From Hyphomicrobiales bacterium (GTDB taxonomy: Bacteria > Pseudomonadota > Alphaproteobacteria > Rhizobiales > Devosiaceae), in assembly GCA_900470445.1 (NCBI GenBank), contig UCAU01000026.1, positions 62,001 to 126,000 of the forward strand: a stretch of DNA of 64,000 nt, in the 5' to 3' direction. Positions 53,587-62,125 of the stretch are shown piece after piece (the stretch's first letter is position 1; the number at the start of each line of letters is the position of its first letter). Under the pieces are notes generated by a model that saw only the letters and a program-made list of their open reading frames with translations, was not told the origin of the DNA and ran no database searches. Made by a program: the position numbers and the translations under genes.

Positions 53587-54624
53587 ATGATCGGTATCAA
53601 GCGTTTGGCCGAGCACCTCAACGTGTCGATCGGCACTGTATCGCGCGCCCTCAATGGCAAGCCCGACGTCAACGAAGCCACCCGCAAGCGCGTATTCGAG
53701 GCCGCGGCCGAGCTTGGCTACGTCCCCAACCAGGCCGGCCGCGCCCTGCGCAAGGGCTCCACCGGCGTGGTCGGCTTCATGATGCAGACCGGTTCGCAGA
53801 TCACCGGCGAAGGCGATGTATTCTTCATGAGCGTCTTTGATGGCGTGCAAACCGTCTTTGCCCGCCATCAGCTCGATCTGGTCGCCCTGCTCTGCTCCTC
53901 CGAGGAAGACCCCGACGCCTATCTGCAGCGCGTTGTCGCCCGCGGCTTTGCCGATGCCCTGATCATCTCGGCCACCAAGCGCCAGGATCACCGCATCGAT
54001 TATCTGGCCGAAAACGGCATTCCCTTCGTCGCCCTCGGTCGCAGCCTGACCGATGCGGGCCAGCCCTGGCTCGATCTCGATTTCGAAGGCATGGCCGAAA
54101 CCGGCGTCAATCGCCTCGTCGCCAAGGGCCATCGCCGCATCGGCGTCTTTGCCCCGATAGACGATACCAATCTGGGCTTCGTCTTTGTCGACAATTATCG
54201 CAAGACGCTGGAGCGCCACGGCGTCGCATTCGACCCGGATCTGGTCTTCCGCACCCATCCCAATGAGCGCGGCGGTCACCAGATTGCCCGTGCCATCGCC
54301 GCCATGCCGGCCGACAAACGCCCCACCGGCTTTGTGCTGATCAATGAGAAGCTCTCGGTTGGCCTTTATGGCGGCCTGCACGAGGCGGGCCTGACACCCG
54401 GGCGCGACATCGCCGTCATCGGCCGCGACAGCCCGCACGCCCATTACCTCACGCCCAAGCTCACCTGCTTCCGCCTCTCGCTGCGCGAGCTGGGCATTAG
54501 CCTGGCCGAAGCCTTGCTTGCCACCATGCCCGCCTATGCCGCCCAATATCCGCTGGGCGTCGTCCGCAAGGTTCTGCCCATGGAATTGATCGAAGGCGAC
54601 AGCGACAACGCCCTCCCCCTTTGA
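53587..54624 (+). CDS. LacI-family transcriptional repressor
   Basis: 345 residues. N-terminal LacI helix-turn-helix (IKRLAEHLNVSIGTVSRAL) and hinge helix (NQAGRALRKG), then a periplasmic-binding-like effector domain (about 60-335). The recognition helix and hinge fit the CG-centred palindrome upstream. It is divergent from the sugar ABC/dehydrogenase operon and is its probable repressor; the inducer is likely the imported sugar or a metabolite. Confidence 0.92.
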   Translation: MIGIKRLAEHLNVSIGTVSRALNGKPDVNEATRKRVFEAAAELGYVPNQAGRALRKGSTGVVGFMMQTGSQITGEGDVFFMSVFDGVQTVFARHQLDLVALLCSSEEDPDAYLQRVVARGFADALIISATKRQDHRIDYLAENGIPFVALGRSLTDAGQPWLDLDFEGMAETGVNRLVAKGHRRIGVFAPIDDTNLGFVFVDNYRKTLERHGVAFDPDLVFRTHPNERGGHQIARAIAAMPADKRPTGFVLINEKLSVGLYGGLHEAGLTPGRDIAVIGRDSPHAHYLTPKLTCFRLSLRELGISLAEALLATMPAYAAQYPLGVVRKVLPMELIEGDSDNALPL

Positions 54625-54656
54625 CACACGCCACGACCCTGCTATGAGGCTGCCAA

Positions 54657-54732
54657 GGGCCTATAGCTCAATGGTTAGAGCCGACCGCTCATAACGGTCT
54701 GGTTCCAGGTTCGAGTCCTGGTGGGCCCACCA
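54657..54732 (+). tRNA. tRNA with CAU anticodon, probably tRNA-Ile2 (lysidine type)
   Basis: 76 nt with encoded CCA. Acceptor GGGCCTA/TGGGCCC (one G-U), D arm GCTC/GAGC with loop AATGGTTA, anticodon arm GACCG/CGGTC with loop CTCATAA (anticodon 54690-54692), variable TGGTT, T arm CCAGG/CCTGG with TTCGAGT. It is not initiator tRNA because the anticodon stem lacks three G-C pairs. The 8-nt D loop matches E. coli tRNA-Ile2 better than elongator tRNA-Met, but CAU alone cannot decide. Confidence 0.95.
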
Positions 54733-54753
54733 TTCCTTTCAGATGCGCCATGC

Positions 54754-56088
54754 CTAATGCCCGCTCGGGCCGATCAGCCTTGAGCGGATAACGGTGGAGA
54801 TATTGTCGAACAGGAACACCACAATCAGGATCAGCAGCACCATATAGGCCACCTTGTCCCAGTCCGAATTGGTGCCCATGGCCTCGAGCAGTTTGAGCCC
54901 AATACCCCCTGCCCCGACAGCGCCGATAATAGTGGCCGAGCGCGTGTTGCTCTCCCAGAAATACAGCGACTGCGACACGAAAACCGGCAGCACTTGCGGC
55001 ACCACGCCATAGCGATTGACCGCCGCCGGGCTCGCGCCGACCGACTTCATGCCCTCGCGCTGTTTGTCATCCACATTCTCCAGCGCCTCGGCATAGACCT
55101 TGCCCAGCGCGCCCGTGTCGGTGAAGAAAATCGCCGCAATACCGGGGATCGGGCCGGGGCCGAAGCCACGGGTAAAGAACAGCGCCCAGATCAGCATGTC
55201 GATAGAGCGCAGGAAATCAAAGCTCCGCTTCATCAGCCAGTTGGCGGTACGATTGGGCGTGATATTGCGGGCGGCGATAAAGGCGAACGGGAAGGCCACC
55301 AGCGTCGCGAACAGCGTACCGACAAAGGCCATGACCAGCGTCTGCACCAGCTTGGCCAGGATATCGCCATGCTGCCAGGCGCGATTGCCCAGCCATTCGT
55401 CCAGCACCAATTGCGCATTGGACTTGTCAGGATTGACCCGATCACCGCTGAACATCAGCCCGACCGTGCTGAACAGGTCATTGCCCCAAAGTGGCGATTT
55501 GGGATCGAACAGGAAATTGGCCCAGCCCAGGAAGCGACGCTGCACATAGACCTGATTGTTGCGGATTTCCGCCTGCCCGGCAAAACCGAAATCGACCAGC
55601 ACCTTGTCCCCGGACTGCACCATGGCAGCAGGCGCCCCGCCCGGCGCCAATGCAGCGCTGGACGTAATAGCAACGGGATAGGCCACGCCACCCAGATAGA
55701 CATCGACCTGGGCCGTGGAAATCTCCAGCCGGTCCCCGCCAAAGCTCGCAGTCATGCTGCCATCTTCATGCGGCACCAGCCAGTCGACAGCGGCGCCCGC
55801 CTTGTATTGCCCACGGCTGGACCATTGCGGCACCACTTTGCCGTCCTCAAATCGCAGCCGCGGCGTCGCCCGCCAGGAATACCAATCCTGAACATAGATC
55901 GCCGCCCGCTCCCATTTCCCGTTCTGCAGCGCCGGTCCGACATTGAACAGCAGCCAGCAGAACAGCAGATAGAGCACGGTCACGCCCAGCCCGACCAACA
56001 GGCCCCAGCGCTGGAAGAAACTCTGCTTGAACACTTCGGGATATTTCGTCGCGAGGCGGCTGCGCTCGGCCTGGCTGATCGCACTCAT
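54754..56088 (-). CDS. phoT: Phosphonate/phosphate ABC permease with large extra domain (PhoT/PhnE2 type)
   Basis: 444 residues from ATG 56088, sharing its A with the stop of the upstream permease gene (TGATG). One membrane helix at about 29-50 is followed by a hydrophilic region at 51-240, then the PhnE-type permease core (about 245-440) with EALENVDDKQREGMKSVGA and ATIIGAVGAGGIGLKL. The long inserted region also occurs in the rhizobial PhoT branch (general knowledge) and is not found in E. coli PhnE. It is the second channel subunit of the importer. Confidence 0.85.
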   Translation of the reverse strand: MSAISQAERSRLATKYPEVFKQSFFQRWGLLVGLGVTVLYLLFCWLLFNVGPALQNGKWERAAIYVQDWYSWRATPRLRFEDGKVVPQWSSRGQYKAGAAVDWLVPHEDGSMTASFGGDRLEISTAQVDVYLGGVAYPVAITSSAALAPGGAPAAMVQSGDKVLVDFGFAGQAEIRNNQVYVQRRFLGWANFLFDPKSPLWGNDLFSTVGLMFSGDRVNPDKSNAQLVLDEWLGNRAWQHGDILAKLVQTLVMAFVGTLFATLVAFPFAFIAARNITPNRTANWLMKRSFDFLRSIDMLIWALFFTRGFGPGPIPGIAAIFFTDTGALGKVYAEALENVDDKQREGMKSVGASPAAVNRYGVVPQVLPVFVSQSLYFWESNTRSATIIGAVGAGGIGLKLLEAMGTNSDWDKVAYMVLLILIVVFLFDNISTVIRSRLIGPSGH

Positions 56089-57062
56089 CACGCTTCTCCC
56101 CGGCCCAGCTCGAACGATTGCCGGCCCACCAGCTTGTGCCGCAGCCAGCTCGAAAACTGGTCGATGGCAACGATGGTGATCAGCAGCAGAATGATGATGG
56201 CATAGGTCTTGGCCGCATGATCGCGCCCGATGGAGAGGCGGAATACTTCGCCAATGCCGCCCCCGCCCACGGCCCCGATAATGGTGGACGCCCGCACATT
56301 GATTTCGGTACGCAGCAGCGCATAGCTGACGAAATTGGGCATGACCTGGGGCACGATGGCAAAGCGCACGCGCTCCAGCCAATTGGCGCCCACCGAGCGC
56401 AGCCCTTCTTCGGGCTTCATGTCGGCATTCTCGACCACTTCGAAGAACAGCTTGCCCAGCGCCCCGATCGTATGCAGCGACACCGCCGCAATGGCCGCAA
56501 TCGGCCCGATCGACAGCACAGCGGTCAAAAGCCCCGCAATGACGATTTCAGGAAACGCCCGGAACACTTCCATGATGCGCCGCACCACCCAGCGCACCGG
56601 CCCGGCGCCAACCAGATTGGTGGCCGCGAAAAAGCACAGCAAAAACGCCAGCCCGCCCCCGATAATCGTCGACACGATGGCGATATTTACGGTGATGATC
56701 AGCTGGTAGATGAAATTGGGAATGTAGAAACTGCCCAACACGTAATGCCGGTCCGAGACATAGTCGAACTTCAGCGACCCATCGGCATAGGGCGAGGGCA
56801 GATCGAACATGGCGCGGAAGATCTCGAAGGGATCATTCGGCACGAAGTTCTTGAGAAAATCGAACATATAGGGAATGCGGTCGAAGAACTTGCCCGAGTT
56901 CGCCGCATTGGCAAAATTCATCGCCGCCAGCAGCGCGACAAGCACCAGCACCACGCCAATGACCGAATAGATGCGCCGGACCAACACCTGGCTCCGGTAA
57001 TGCCGCAGTAGCGTCGCCGAGGCGGGAGAAAGGCCATCGGTGGAATGGGCAATGTCGGCCAT
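56088..57062 (-). CDS. phoE: Phosphonate/phosphate ABC permease (PhoE/PhnE1 type)
   Basis: 324 residues with about six helices and the PhnE coupling loop EVVENADMKPEEGLRSVGANW followed by ASTIIGAVGGGGIGEVFR. An N-terminal helix (about 30-50) and a periplasmic loop of about 70 residues precede the core. It forms the translocation pore with the downstream PhoT-like protein, to which it is coupled by a 1-nt overlap. Confidence 0.88.
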   Translation of the reverse strand: MADIAHSTDGLSPASATLLRHYRSQVLVRRIYSVIGVVLVLVALLAAMNFANAANSGKFFDRIPYMFDFLKNFVPNDPFEIFRAMFDLPSPYADGSLKFDYVSDRHYVLGSFYIPNFIYQLIITVNIAIVSTIIGGGLAFLLCFFAATNLVGAGPVRWVVRRIMEVFRAFPEIVIAGLLTAVLSIGPIAAIAAVSLHTIGALGKLFFEVVENADMKPEEGLRSVGANWLERVRFAIVPQVMPNFVSYALLRTEINVRASTIIGAVGGGGIGEVFRLSIGRDHAAKTYAIIILLLITIVAIDQFSSWLRHKLVGRQSFELGRGEA

Positions 57063-57082
57063 TTTGCAGATCTTTCCAAACT

Positions 57083-57191
57083 CTCGGTGTCATCCCGGCG
57101 TAGGCCGGGATCCATGCTGAAGGCTATCCACACATCCAATGGGTGGAGAGGGCACAGCATGGATCCCGGCCTGCGCCGGAATGACACCGAG
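57083..57191. repeat. Palindromic repeat inside the pho transporter operon
   Basis: CTCGGTGTCATCCCGGCGTA at one end is complementary to the GCGCCGGAATGACACCGAG end, with further pairing of GGGATCCATGCTG and CAGCATGGATCCC. It fills the gap between phoD and phoE and would fold into a long hairpin that may lower expression of the permeases relative to the binding protein. Confidence 0.8.
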
Positions 57192-57214
57192 CGTGGTTGA
57201 GCCTTTAGCCAGGC

Positions 57215-58123
57215 TTAGCCGCCGATGATCGACTTACGAGCGTCGATAATGGTCTGGTACATTTCCTGGTTGGCATCCACGAAGTTGGTGTAGCCGCCAG
57301 CGGTGAACGCGTCGAAGCATTCAAAGTCGGTTTCCGGCAGGGCCTTGAAGAAGGCGGTGACCTTGGTCTTGAGATCGGCCGGCAGCTTGTTGGACACCAT
57401 CAGCGGGCCATTGGGGATGATTGGCGACTGCCAGACTTCCACCAGATCGTCCATGTCGAGCAGGCCCTTGTCGACCATGATGCGCAGATTGCCCGAAGTG
57501 TAGCCCTCGGAGAATTCGCCCTGGCCCGAACCGAAGGTAGTGCCGACATCCCAGGTGCCGTCGAGCACGCCCAGAACCAGGTTTTCGTGACCGCCACCAA
57601 AGCCGGTTTCGCTGTAGAATTCGGCAATCGGCGCGCCGATGTCAGCCGGCAGCGCTACGTTGGGAACGAGATACCCAGAGGTCGAATCCGGGTCGGCAAA
57701 GCCGAGCTTCTTGCCCTTGGTCGAGGCCAGATCGGTAATGCCCGAATCCTTGCGCGCCACCATGATCGAGTGATAGCCGGTCGAGCCATCAGCCTGCTGG
57801 GTGGTCAGCACCGGGTCAACGGCTTCGGGGTCCGCAATGTAGATCTTGGCATAGGACGACGCGCCCATGATGGCGATGTCGATCGTGCCGCCAAGCAGGC
57901 CCTGGATCACGCCATTATAGTCCGGCGAGGGGAAGAACTGCACTTCGGACACGCCCGTGGCAGCCTTCAGCGGCTCGGCAACGCATTCGGAACGACGCAG
58001 CTGATCGCTCTCGTTTTCGCCGCCATCAAGGCCGATGCGCAGCACGGTGACGTCCTGGGCAAAGGCAGCGGTCGACATGGTCAAGGCCACGGAGGCCAGC
58101 AGGATTTTACGGATCGCGGACAT
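57215..58123 (-). CDS. phoD: Phosphonate/phosphate periplasmic binding protein (PhnD type)
   Basis: 302 residues from ATG 58123. Signal peptide MSAIRKILLASVALTMSTAA, cleavage at AFAQ. PhnD-family features: LRIGLDGGENESDQLRRSEC, DYNGVIQGLLGGTIDIAIMGASSYAKIY and GKKLGFADPDSTSGYLVPN. The SS/ST loops cage the phosphonate or phosphate group. Second gene of the operon after the ATPase gene. Confidence 0.9.
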   Translation of the reverse strand: MSAIRKILLASVALTMSTAAFAQDVTVLRIGLDGGENESDQLRRSECVAEPLKAATGVSEVQFFPSPDYNGVIQGLLGGTIDIAIMGASSYAKIYIADPEAVDPVLTTQQADGSTGYHSIMVARKDSGITDLASTKGKKLGFADPDSTSGYLVPNVALPADIGAPIAEFYSETGFGGGHENLVLGVLDGTWDVGTTFGSGQGEFSEGYTSGNLRIMVDKGLLDMDDLVEVWQSPIIPNGPLMVSNKLPADLKTKVTAFFKALPETDFECFDAFTAGGYTNFVDANQEMYQTIIDARKSIIGG

Positions 58124-58185
58124 GGATAATTTCCTTTGGTGTCGCTCATGTGTCGGCATGCCGGAAGTCCGGCAGCGGAACGTCG

Positions 58186-59007
58186 TTACGGCGCCGGTTG
58201 GGCGCTGGATGTGTTGAGAGTCAGCGGGGTGATCGAGGTCGAGGTCAGCGCTTCGGAGAACGCTTCCTTGAGCCCATCGGCGCCGTAAATGGTGCGGGCC
58301 ACATCGGTGGTCAGCTCGTCCGGCGTGCCGTCGAACACCACCTTGCCTGCGGCCATGCCGATAATGCGCTCGCAATAGGCGCGCGCCGTATCGAGCGTGT
58401 GCAGATTGGTGATGACGGTGATCTTGCCCTCGGCATTGATGTCGCGCAGGCTGTCCATGACGATCTGGGCATTGCGCGGATCAAGGCTGGCAATCGGCTC
58501 GTCGGCCAGGATCATCTTGGGACCCTGCATCAGGGCCCGGGCGATGGCGACACGCTGCTGTTGCCCACCCGACAGGGTCTGCGCCCATTGCGTGGCGGTC
58601 TGGGCAATGTCCAGCCGCTCCAGCGCCTTGAGCGCGGCAAACTGCTCATCGGCCGAAAACACCTGCAGCAGGTTAAGCAGCGGATTGCGGCCATTGAGCC
58701 GCCCCAGCATCACATTGGTGATGACATCGAGCCGCGGCACCAGGTTGAACTGCTGGAAGATCATGGCGCAATCGCGCTGCCAGCCACGCAGCGCCTGCCC
58801 CTTCAGCTCCGAAACCCGGCCGCCCTCATAGTCGATATAGCCGCTCGACACATCCGACAGGCGATTGATCATGCGCAGCAGCGTGGACTTGCCGGCGCCG
58901 GAGCGGCCGATAATCCCCACCATCTGGCCCTGCGGGATCTCCAGCGTCACATCGTCGACGGCAAGCTTGTTACCGAACCGTCGCGAAACGTGAGAGATCT
59001 TCAGCAT
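58186..59007 (-). CDS. phoC: Phosphonate/phosphate ABC ATPase (PhnC type)
   Basis: 273 residues from ATG 59007 (GGGGCAGG upstream). Walker [10 protein letters not shown] at 34-42, [20 protein letters not shown], signature [16 protein letters not shown] and Walker [14 protein letters not shown]. It is a PhnC-family ATPase. Gene order C-D-E-T matches the phoCDET high-affinity phosphate/phosphonate system of Sinorhizobium. No C-P lyase genes are present in the window. Confidence 0.9.
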   Translation of the reverse strand: MLKISHVSRRFGNKLAVDDVTLEIPQGQMVGIIGRSGAGKSTLLRMINRLSDVSSGYIDYEGGRVSELKGQALRGWQRDCAMIFQQFNLVPRLDVITNVMLGRLNGRNPLLNLLQVFSADEQFAALKALERLDIAQTATQWAQTLSGGQQQRVAIARALMQGPKMILADEPIASLDPRNAQIVMDSLRDINAEGKITVITNLHTLDTARAYCERIIGMAAGKVVFDGTPDELTTDVARTIYGADGLKEAFSEALTSTSITPLTLNTSSAQPAP

Positions 59008-59064
59008 GCAGCCTGCCCCACCAATAAACTGCGGGCACACCTAGGGCCGCTGATTGACGCGACC

Positions 59065-59093
59065 ATGTATGTTTGATGAAGCTTGTGTGACGC
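59065..59093 (-). promoter_or_regulatory. Candidate Pho box upstream of phoC
   Basis: On the minus strand GCGTCAC, GCTTCAT and CATACAT follow each other with an 11-bp pitch, separated by the AT-rich spacers ACAA and CAAA. The first 18 bp agree with CTGTCAY-N4-CTGTCAY at about 12 positions. It lies about 60-85 bp before the phoC ATG, suitable for PhoB activation under phosphate limitation. Binding is inferred. Confidence 0.45.
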
Positions 59094-59114
59094 TGCACAG
59101 GATCAAAACAAAAA

Positions 59115-59134
59115 GCCCCGCCAGTATGCGGGGC
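59115..59134 (-). terminator. Intrinsic terminator of the small Fis-type gene
   Basis: On the minus strand GCCCCGC and GCGGGGC form a 7-bp stem with a 6-nt loop followed by TTTTTGTTTTG. It lies 8 nt beyond the stop of the 74-residue Fis-type gene and separates it from the pho operon. Confidence 0.8.
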
Positions 59135-59141
59135 TTCTTTG

Positions 59142-59366
59142 TTAGTGTTCGTGCTGCACTGCCGGGGGAATTTCCAGGCCGGTTTCGGCATATTCCCTCA
59201 ACTTGTTCCGCATCGTCCTGATCGAGATACCCAGGACATTGGCGGCGTGGGTACGGTTTCCTTCTGTCTGCCGCAACGTCGCCAGGATCAGATCTCTTTC
59301 GACATCTGCTACCGGCAGGCCAACCAGAGCCTCGGTGGCGCTGGCATCGGGTGCGAAGTCATACAT
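59142..59366 (-). CDS. Small Fis-type helix-turn-helix protein
   Basis: 74 residues. The C-terminal half, DLILATLRQTEGNRTHAANVLGISIRTMRNKLREY, is an HTH_8 Fis domain of the kind that ends NtrC-type activators. There is no receiver or AAA+ domain. The N-terminal 20 residues are not recognised. It could act as a stand-alone nucleoid or enhancer-binding protein. It has its own terminator. Confidence 0.8.
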   Translation of the reverse strand: MYDFAPDASATEALVGLPVADVERDLILATLRQTEGNRTHAANVLGISIRTMRNKLREYAETGLEIPPAVQHEH

Positions 59367-59448
59367 TGGTCGTCGCTTTCTGAGCCCCCAAAACCAAGTT
59401 ACTCAGAATGCCCTAAGGGTGCCCCCTTATGGTTAATCAAAGGTTAAC

Positions 59449-60471
59449 TCAGGCAGGCTTTACCGCCGCATCCAGTGCTATCGCCTCGCTCGCCCTATGC
59501 CCCTCGCGTTGCGCGATCACCGCACAGACAAACAGCTGGATCTGGTGAAAGATCATCAGCGGTAGCACGATCAGGCTCACCGTCTGCCCGGCAAACAGGA
59601 TATTGGCCATCGGCAATCCACTGGCCAGACTCTTCTTGGAGCCGCAGAACAGCAGCACCAGCCGATCCTCCCGCGCTAGCCCCATCACCCGCCCGACAAA
59701 GCTCGTCCCCACCATGATGATGGCGAGCAGCACGATGTCGGCTGCGATCATGATGGCTAGCGTGGACAAGTCCACCTGCTGCCAGATCCCCGCCACCATG
59801 CCGGCGCTGAACGCCGAATAAACGATCAGCAGGATCGAGCCGCGATCCACCACCTGGGTCAGCTTGGCATGGCGCTGAATGAACTTGCCGACCAGCGGTC
59901 GCGCCAATTGCCCCACGATGAACGGCAGCAAAATCTGCACCCCGATATCAACCATTGAGCCCAGATCAAATCCGCCCTCCCCGCTGGTATGCAGCAGGAG
60001 CGCCGCAAAGATCGGCGTGATGAACACACCCAGGAGATTGGAAATCGACGCCGCACAAACCGCCGCCGGCACATTGCCACGCGCAATCGAGGTAAAGGCG
60101 ATGGAGGACTGCACCGTCGACGGCAGCACGGCGAGATAGAGCAGACCGATGACGATTTCCGGCCGCAGCCAGGGCGACAGCGCGCTCGACAGCGCAAATC
60201 CGACCAGGGGAAAGGCAATGAACGTGCTGGCAAACACTAGTGCCTGCAGCCGCCAATTGCTCAGCCCCGCGACAATCGCCGAGGTATTCAGCTTCGCTCC
60301 ATAAAGGAAAAACAGCAGCGCCACGGCGAAATACACCACCCGCGACAGCACCTCCGCCGCCACGCCCTGCGCCGGCAATAGACTCGCCAGAACCACCGCG
60401 CCCAGCAGCAACAGGAGATAAAGGTCAAAGCCGCTGCGTTTCAGTCTGCTGCTCAGGGACATCGAGGACAC
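59449..60471 (-). CDS. Bile acid:sodium symporter-like protein (SBF-like, PF13593 type)
   Basis: 340 residues from GTG 60471 (ATG 60462, three codons in, is equally possible; no clear ribosome site). About ten helices. LFFLYGAKLNTSAIVAGL, LAVLPSTVQSSIAFTSIARGN and FCGSKKSLASGLPMA are the SBF-like/YfeH-type signatures. These are putative Na+-coupled organic anion carriers with unproven substrates. Adjacent genes give no hint. Confidence 0.86.
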   Translation of the reverse strand: MSSMSLSSRLKRSGFDLYLLLLLGAVVLASLLPAQGVAAEVLSRVVYFAVALLFFLYGAKLNTSAIVAGLSNWRLQALVFASTFIAFPLVGFALSSALSPWLRPEIVIGLLYLAVLPSTVQSSIAFTSIARGNVPAAVCAASISNLLGVFITPIFAALLLHTSGEGGFDLGSMVDIGVQILLPFIVGQLARPLVGKFIQRHAKLTQVVDRGSILLIVYSAFSAGMVAGIWQQVDLSTLAIMIAADIVLLAIIMVGTSFVGRVMGLAREDRLVLLFCGSKKSLASGLPMANILFAGQTVSLIVLPLMIFHQIQLFVCAVIAQREGHRASEAIALDAAVKPA

Positions 60472-60624
60472 TCATTGATATTGCCCCTCCGGCCTAATCC
60501 AAACCGGCCACACTGAAAAGCGCGATCACCGCCGATTTCGTCCATCGCCATCACGATTTCGCGCCGATTTACTCGCCACCCCGCTTCGCCTAGGCTTGCC
60601 GCAAACACCAGCATAGAGCCCATA

Positions 60625-61224
60625 ATGCCGATCCATATCCGGCCCGCCCGCCCCGCCGACCGCGCCGATCTCTTCCGAATCTGCCTGCTCACCGCCGATT
60701 CCGGCACCGATGCCAGCGCGCTGTTTTCCGATCCGGACTATCCGGGCCTCGTCTGGTCCGTGCCCTATCTCGACTTCGAACCGGCCCATGCCTTCGTGGC
60801 CGACGATGATGGCGAAGTGGTCGGCTACATCGTCGGCACCCCCGATACCAACGCCTTCGAGGCCAGGCTGGATCGCCAATGGTGGCCCAAACTGGCCCAG
60901 CTTTATGCCGGCCGCACCGCCACAGCTCCCTTCGACGCCAAGGTGCTCGACCGCATCGCCAGCCCGGTCCACAGCCATGCCGGCGTCGCCGCCAGCCACC
61001 CCGCGCATCTGCATATCAATCTCCTGCCGCCCGCCCAGTCGGGCGGCTGGGGTCGGAAGCTGATCGAGGCCGAACTGGCCTCGCTGCGCGAAGCCGGTGC
61101 CAAGGCCGTCCATCTGGGCGTCAGCCCCACCAATGCCCGCGCCATCGGCTTTTATCACCATCTCGGCTTTGTCGAGATCGAGCGCAGCGCGGGCCTGCAT
61201 CTGGGCAAGGCTCTCGAGGGCTAA
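60625..61224 (+). CDS. GNAT-family N-acetyltransferase
   Basis: 199 residues. [19 protein letters not shown] at the start, [20 protein letters not shown] (acetyl-CoA pyrophosphate loop SGGWGRK) and [20 protein letters not shown] define a GNAT fold. The ordering resembles the acetyltransferase-like domain seen next to O-GlcNAcase-type proteins. Substrate unknown. Cytoplasmic and apparently monocistronic. Confidence 0.88.
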   Translation: MPIHIRPARPADRADLFRICLLTADSGTDASALFSDPDYPGLVWSVPYLDFEPAHAFVADDDGEVVGYIVGTPDTNAFEARLDRQWWPKLAQLYAGRTATAPFDAKVLDRIASPVHSHAGVAASHPAHLHINLLPPAQSGGWGRKLIEAELASLREAGAKAVHLGVSPTNARAIGFYHHLGFVEIERSAGLHLGKALEG

Positions 61225-61459
61225 TCGAAGGAACCGCCCGCCTTGCGGGCCGTTTACCGGTGCAGCTGTTTACCAGGCCATATTGATCGGGCAGAGCCGG
61301 CATCCTATCGTGGCCTTGGCGGCAGCTGAAATCGGAGGGGCGCGACACTTGCGTTACTGGCGCTCGACCAAGCCGTGTCCTATGGGTTTGCGCGCCGATG
61401 CATCTGACGCATCGGCCTGCATGACATTGCGCCTCAGGCGCCAAGAAGGAGTATTCAAC

Positions 61460-61903
61460 GTGAAGATTTTCGGTATCCTCGCCTTCGCGGCCGTTACCGC
61501 TGTCTCGACCATGTCGCTCTCCGCGGCCGAGTTCGAAGTTCACATGCTCAACAAGGACGCGGCCGGCAACACCATGGTGTTCGAGCCAGCCTTCCTGCAG
61601 ATCGCCCCCGGCGACACCGTCACCTTCATTCCCACCGACAAGGGCCATAATGCCGAGACCATCAAGGGTATGTTCCCCGAAGGCGGCAATGAGTTCAAAG
61701 GCAAGGTCAACGAGCAGTTCAGCGTCACCTTCGACGTGGCCGGCGCCTATGGCTACAAATGCGCACCGCACTTTGCCATGGGCATGGTTGGTCTGATCGT
61801 CGTAGGCGAAGACCCGGCCAACCTGGCAGACCTGCAGGCCGCCCGCGTACCGCCCAAGGCCAAGGCCAAGTTCGACGAACTCGTCGCCCAGATCGGCCAG
61901 TAA
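61460..61903 (+). CDS. Pseudoazurin (type I copper protein)
   Basis: 147 residues from GTG 61460, with AAGAAGGAG 8 nt upstream. The signal peptide is cleaved near SAAEF (residue 23). Copper ligands are H63, C101, H104 and M109. Their spacing (38, 3, 5) is exactly that of pseudoazurin H40/C78/H81/M86. It is a periplasmic electron carrier, classically the donor to copper nitrite reductase or nitrous-oxide reductase. Neither enzyme is in the window, so the partner is unknown. A 7-bp hairpin (61395-61415) lies in the leader region; no FNR-type box was seen. Confidence 0.93.
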   Translation: MKIFGILAFAAVTAVSTMSLSAAEFEVHMLNKDAAGNTMVFEPAFLQIAPGDTVTFIPTDKGHNAETIKGMFPEGGNEFKGKVNEQFSVTFDVAGAYGYKCAPHFAMGMVGLIVVGEDPANLADLQAARVPPKAKAKFDELVAQIGQ

Positions 61904-61919
61904 TCAACTCGCTGCAACA

Positions 61920-61964
61920 GGGGCAGACGGGCCGGCATACAATTGCCCGGCCGCCGCCTGCCCC
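61920..61964 (+). terminator. Long hairpin after pseudoazurin
   Basis: GGGGCAG (61920-61926) pairs with CTGCCCC (61958-61964) and GGCCGG with CCGGCC inside it. It lies 16 nt beyond the stop and has no T run. It probably marks the transcript end. Confidence 0.5.
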
Positions 61965-62125
61965 GTTGGGAATCATCCGACATCATCTCGGGCCGGGAAG
62001 CGAAACACTATTTTCGCGCGCCCGGCCGGAGTGTATTTGAGGCCTTGAAAGCGTGTTCCGCGCCGCCGGCCGTTGCCGATGAACACCAACAGCGCGGCAT
62101 CAGCCGCACGCCAAGGTCGCCGCCC

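Noticed and set aside
61225-61459. Search for an FNR/NnrR box before pseudoazurin
   Set aside because: TTGAT occurs once but without the ATCAA half at the required spacing.
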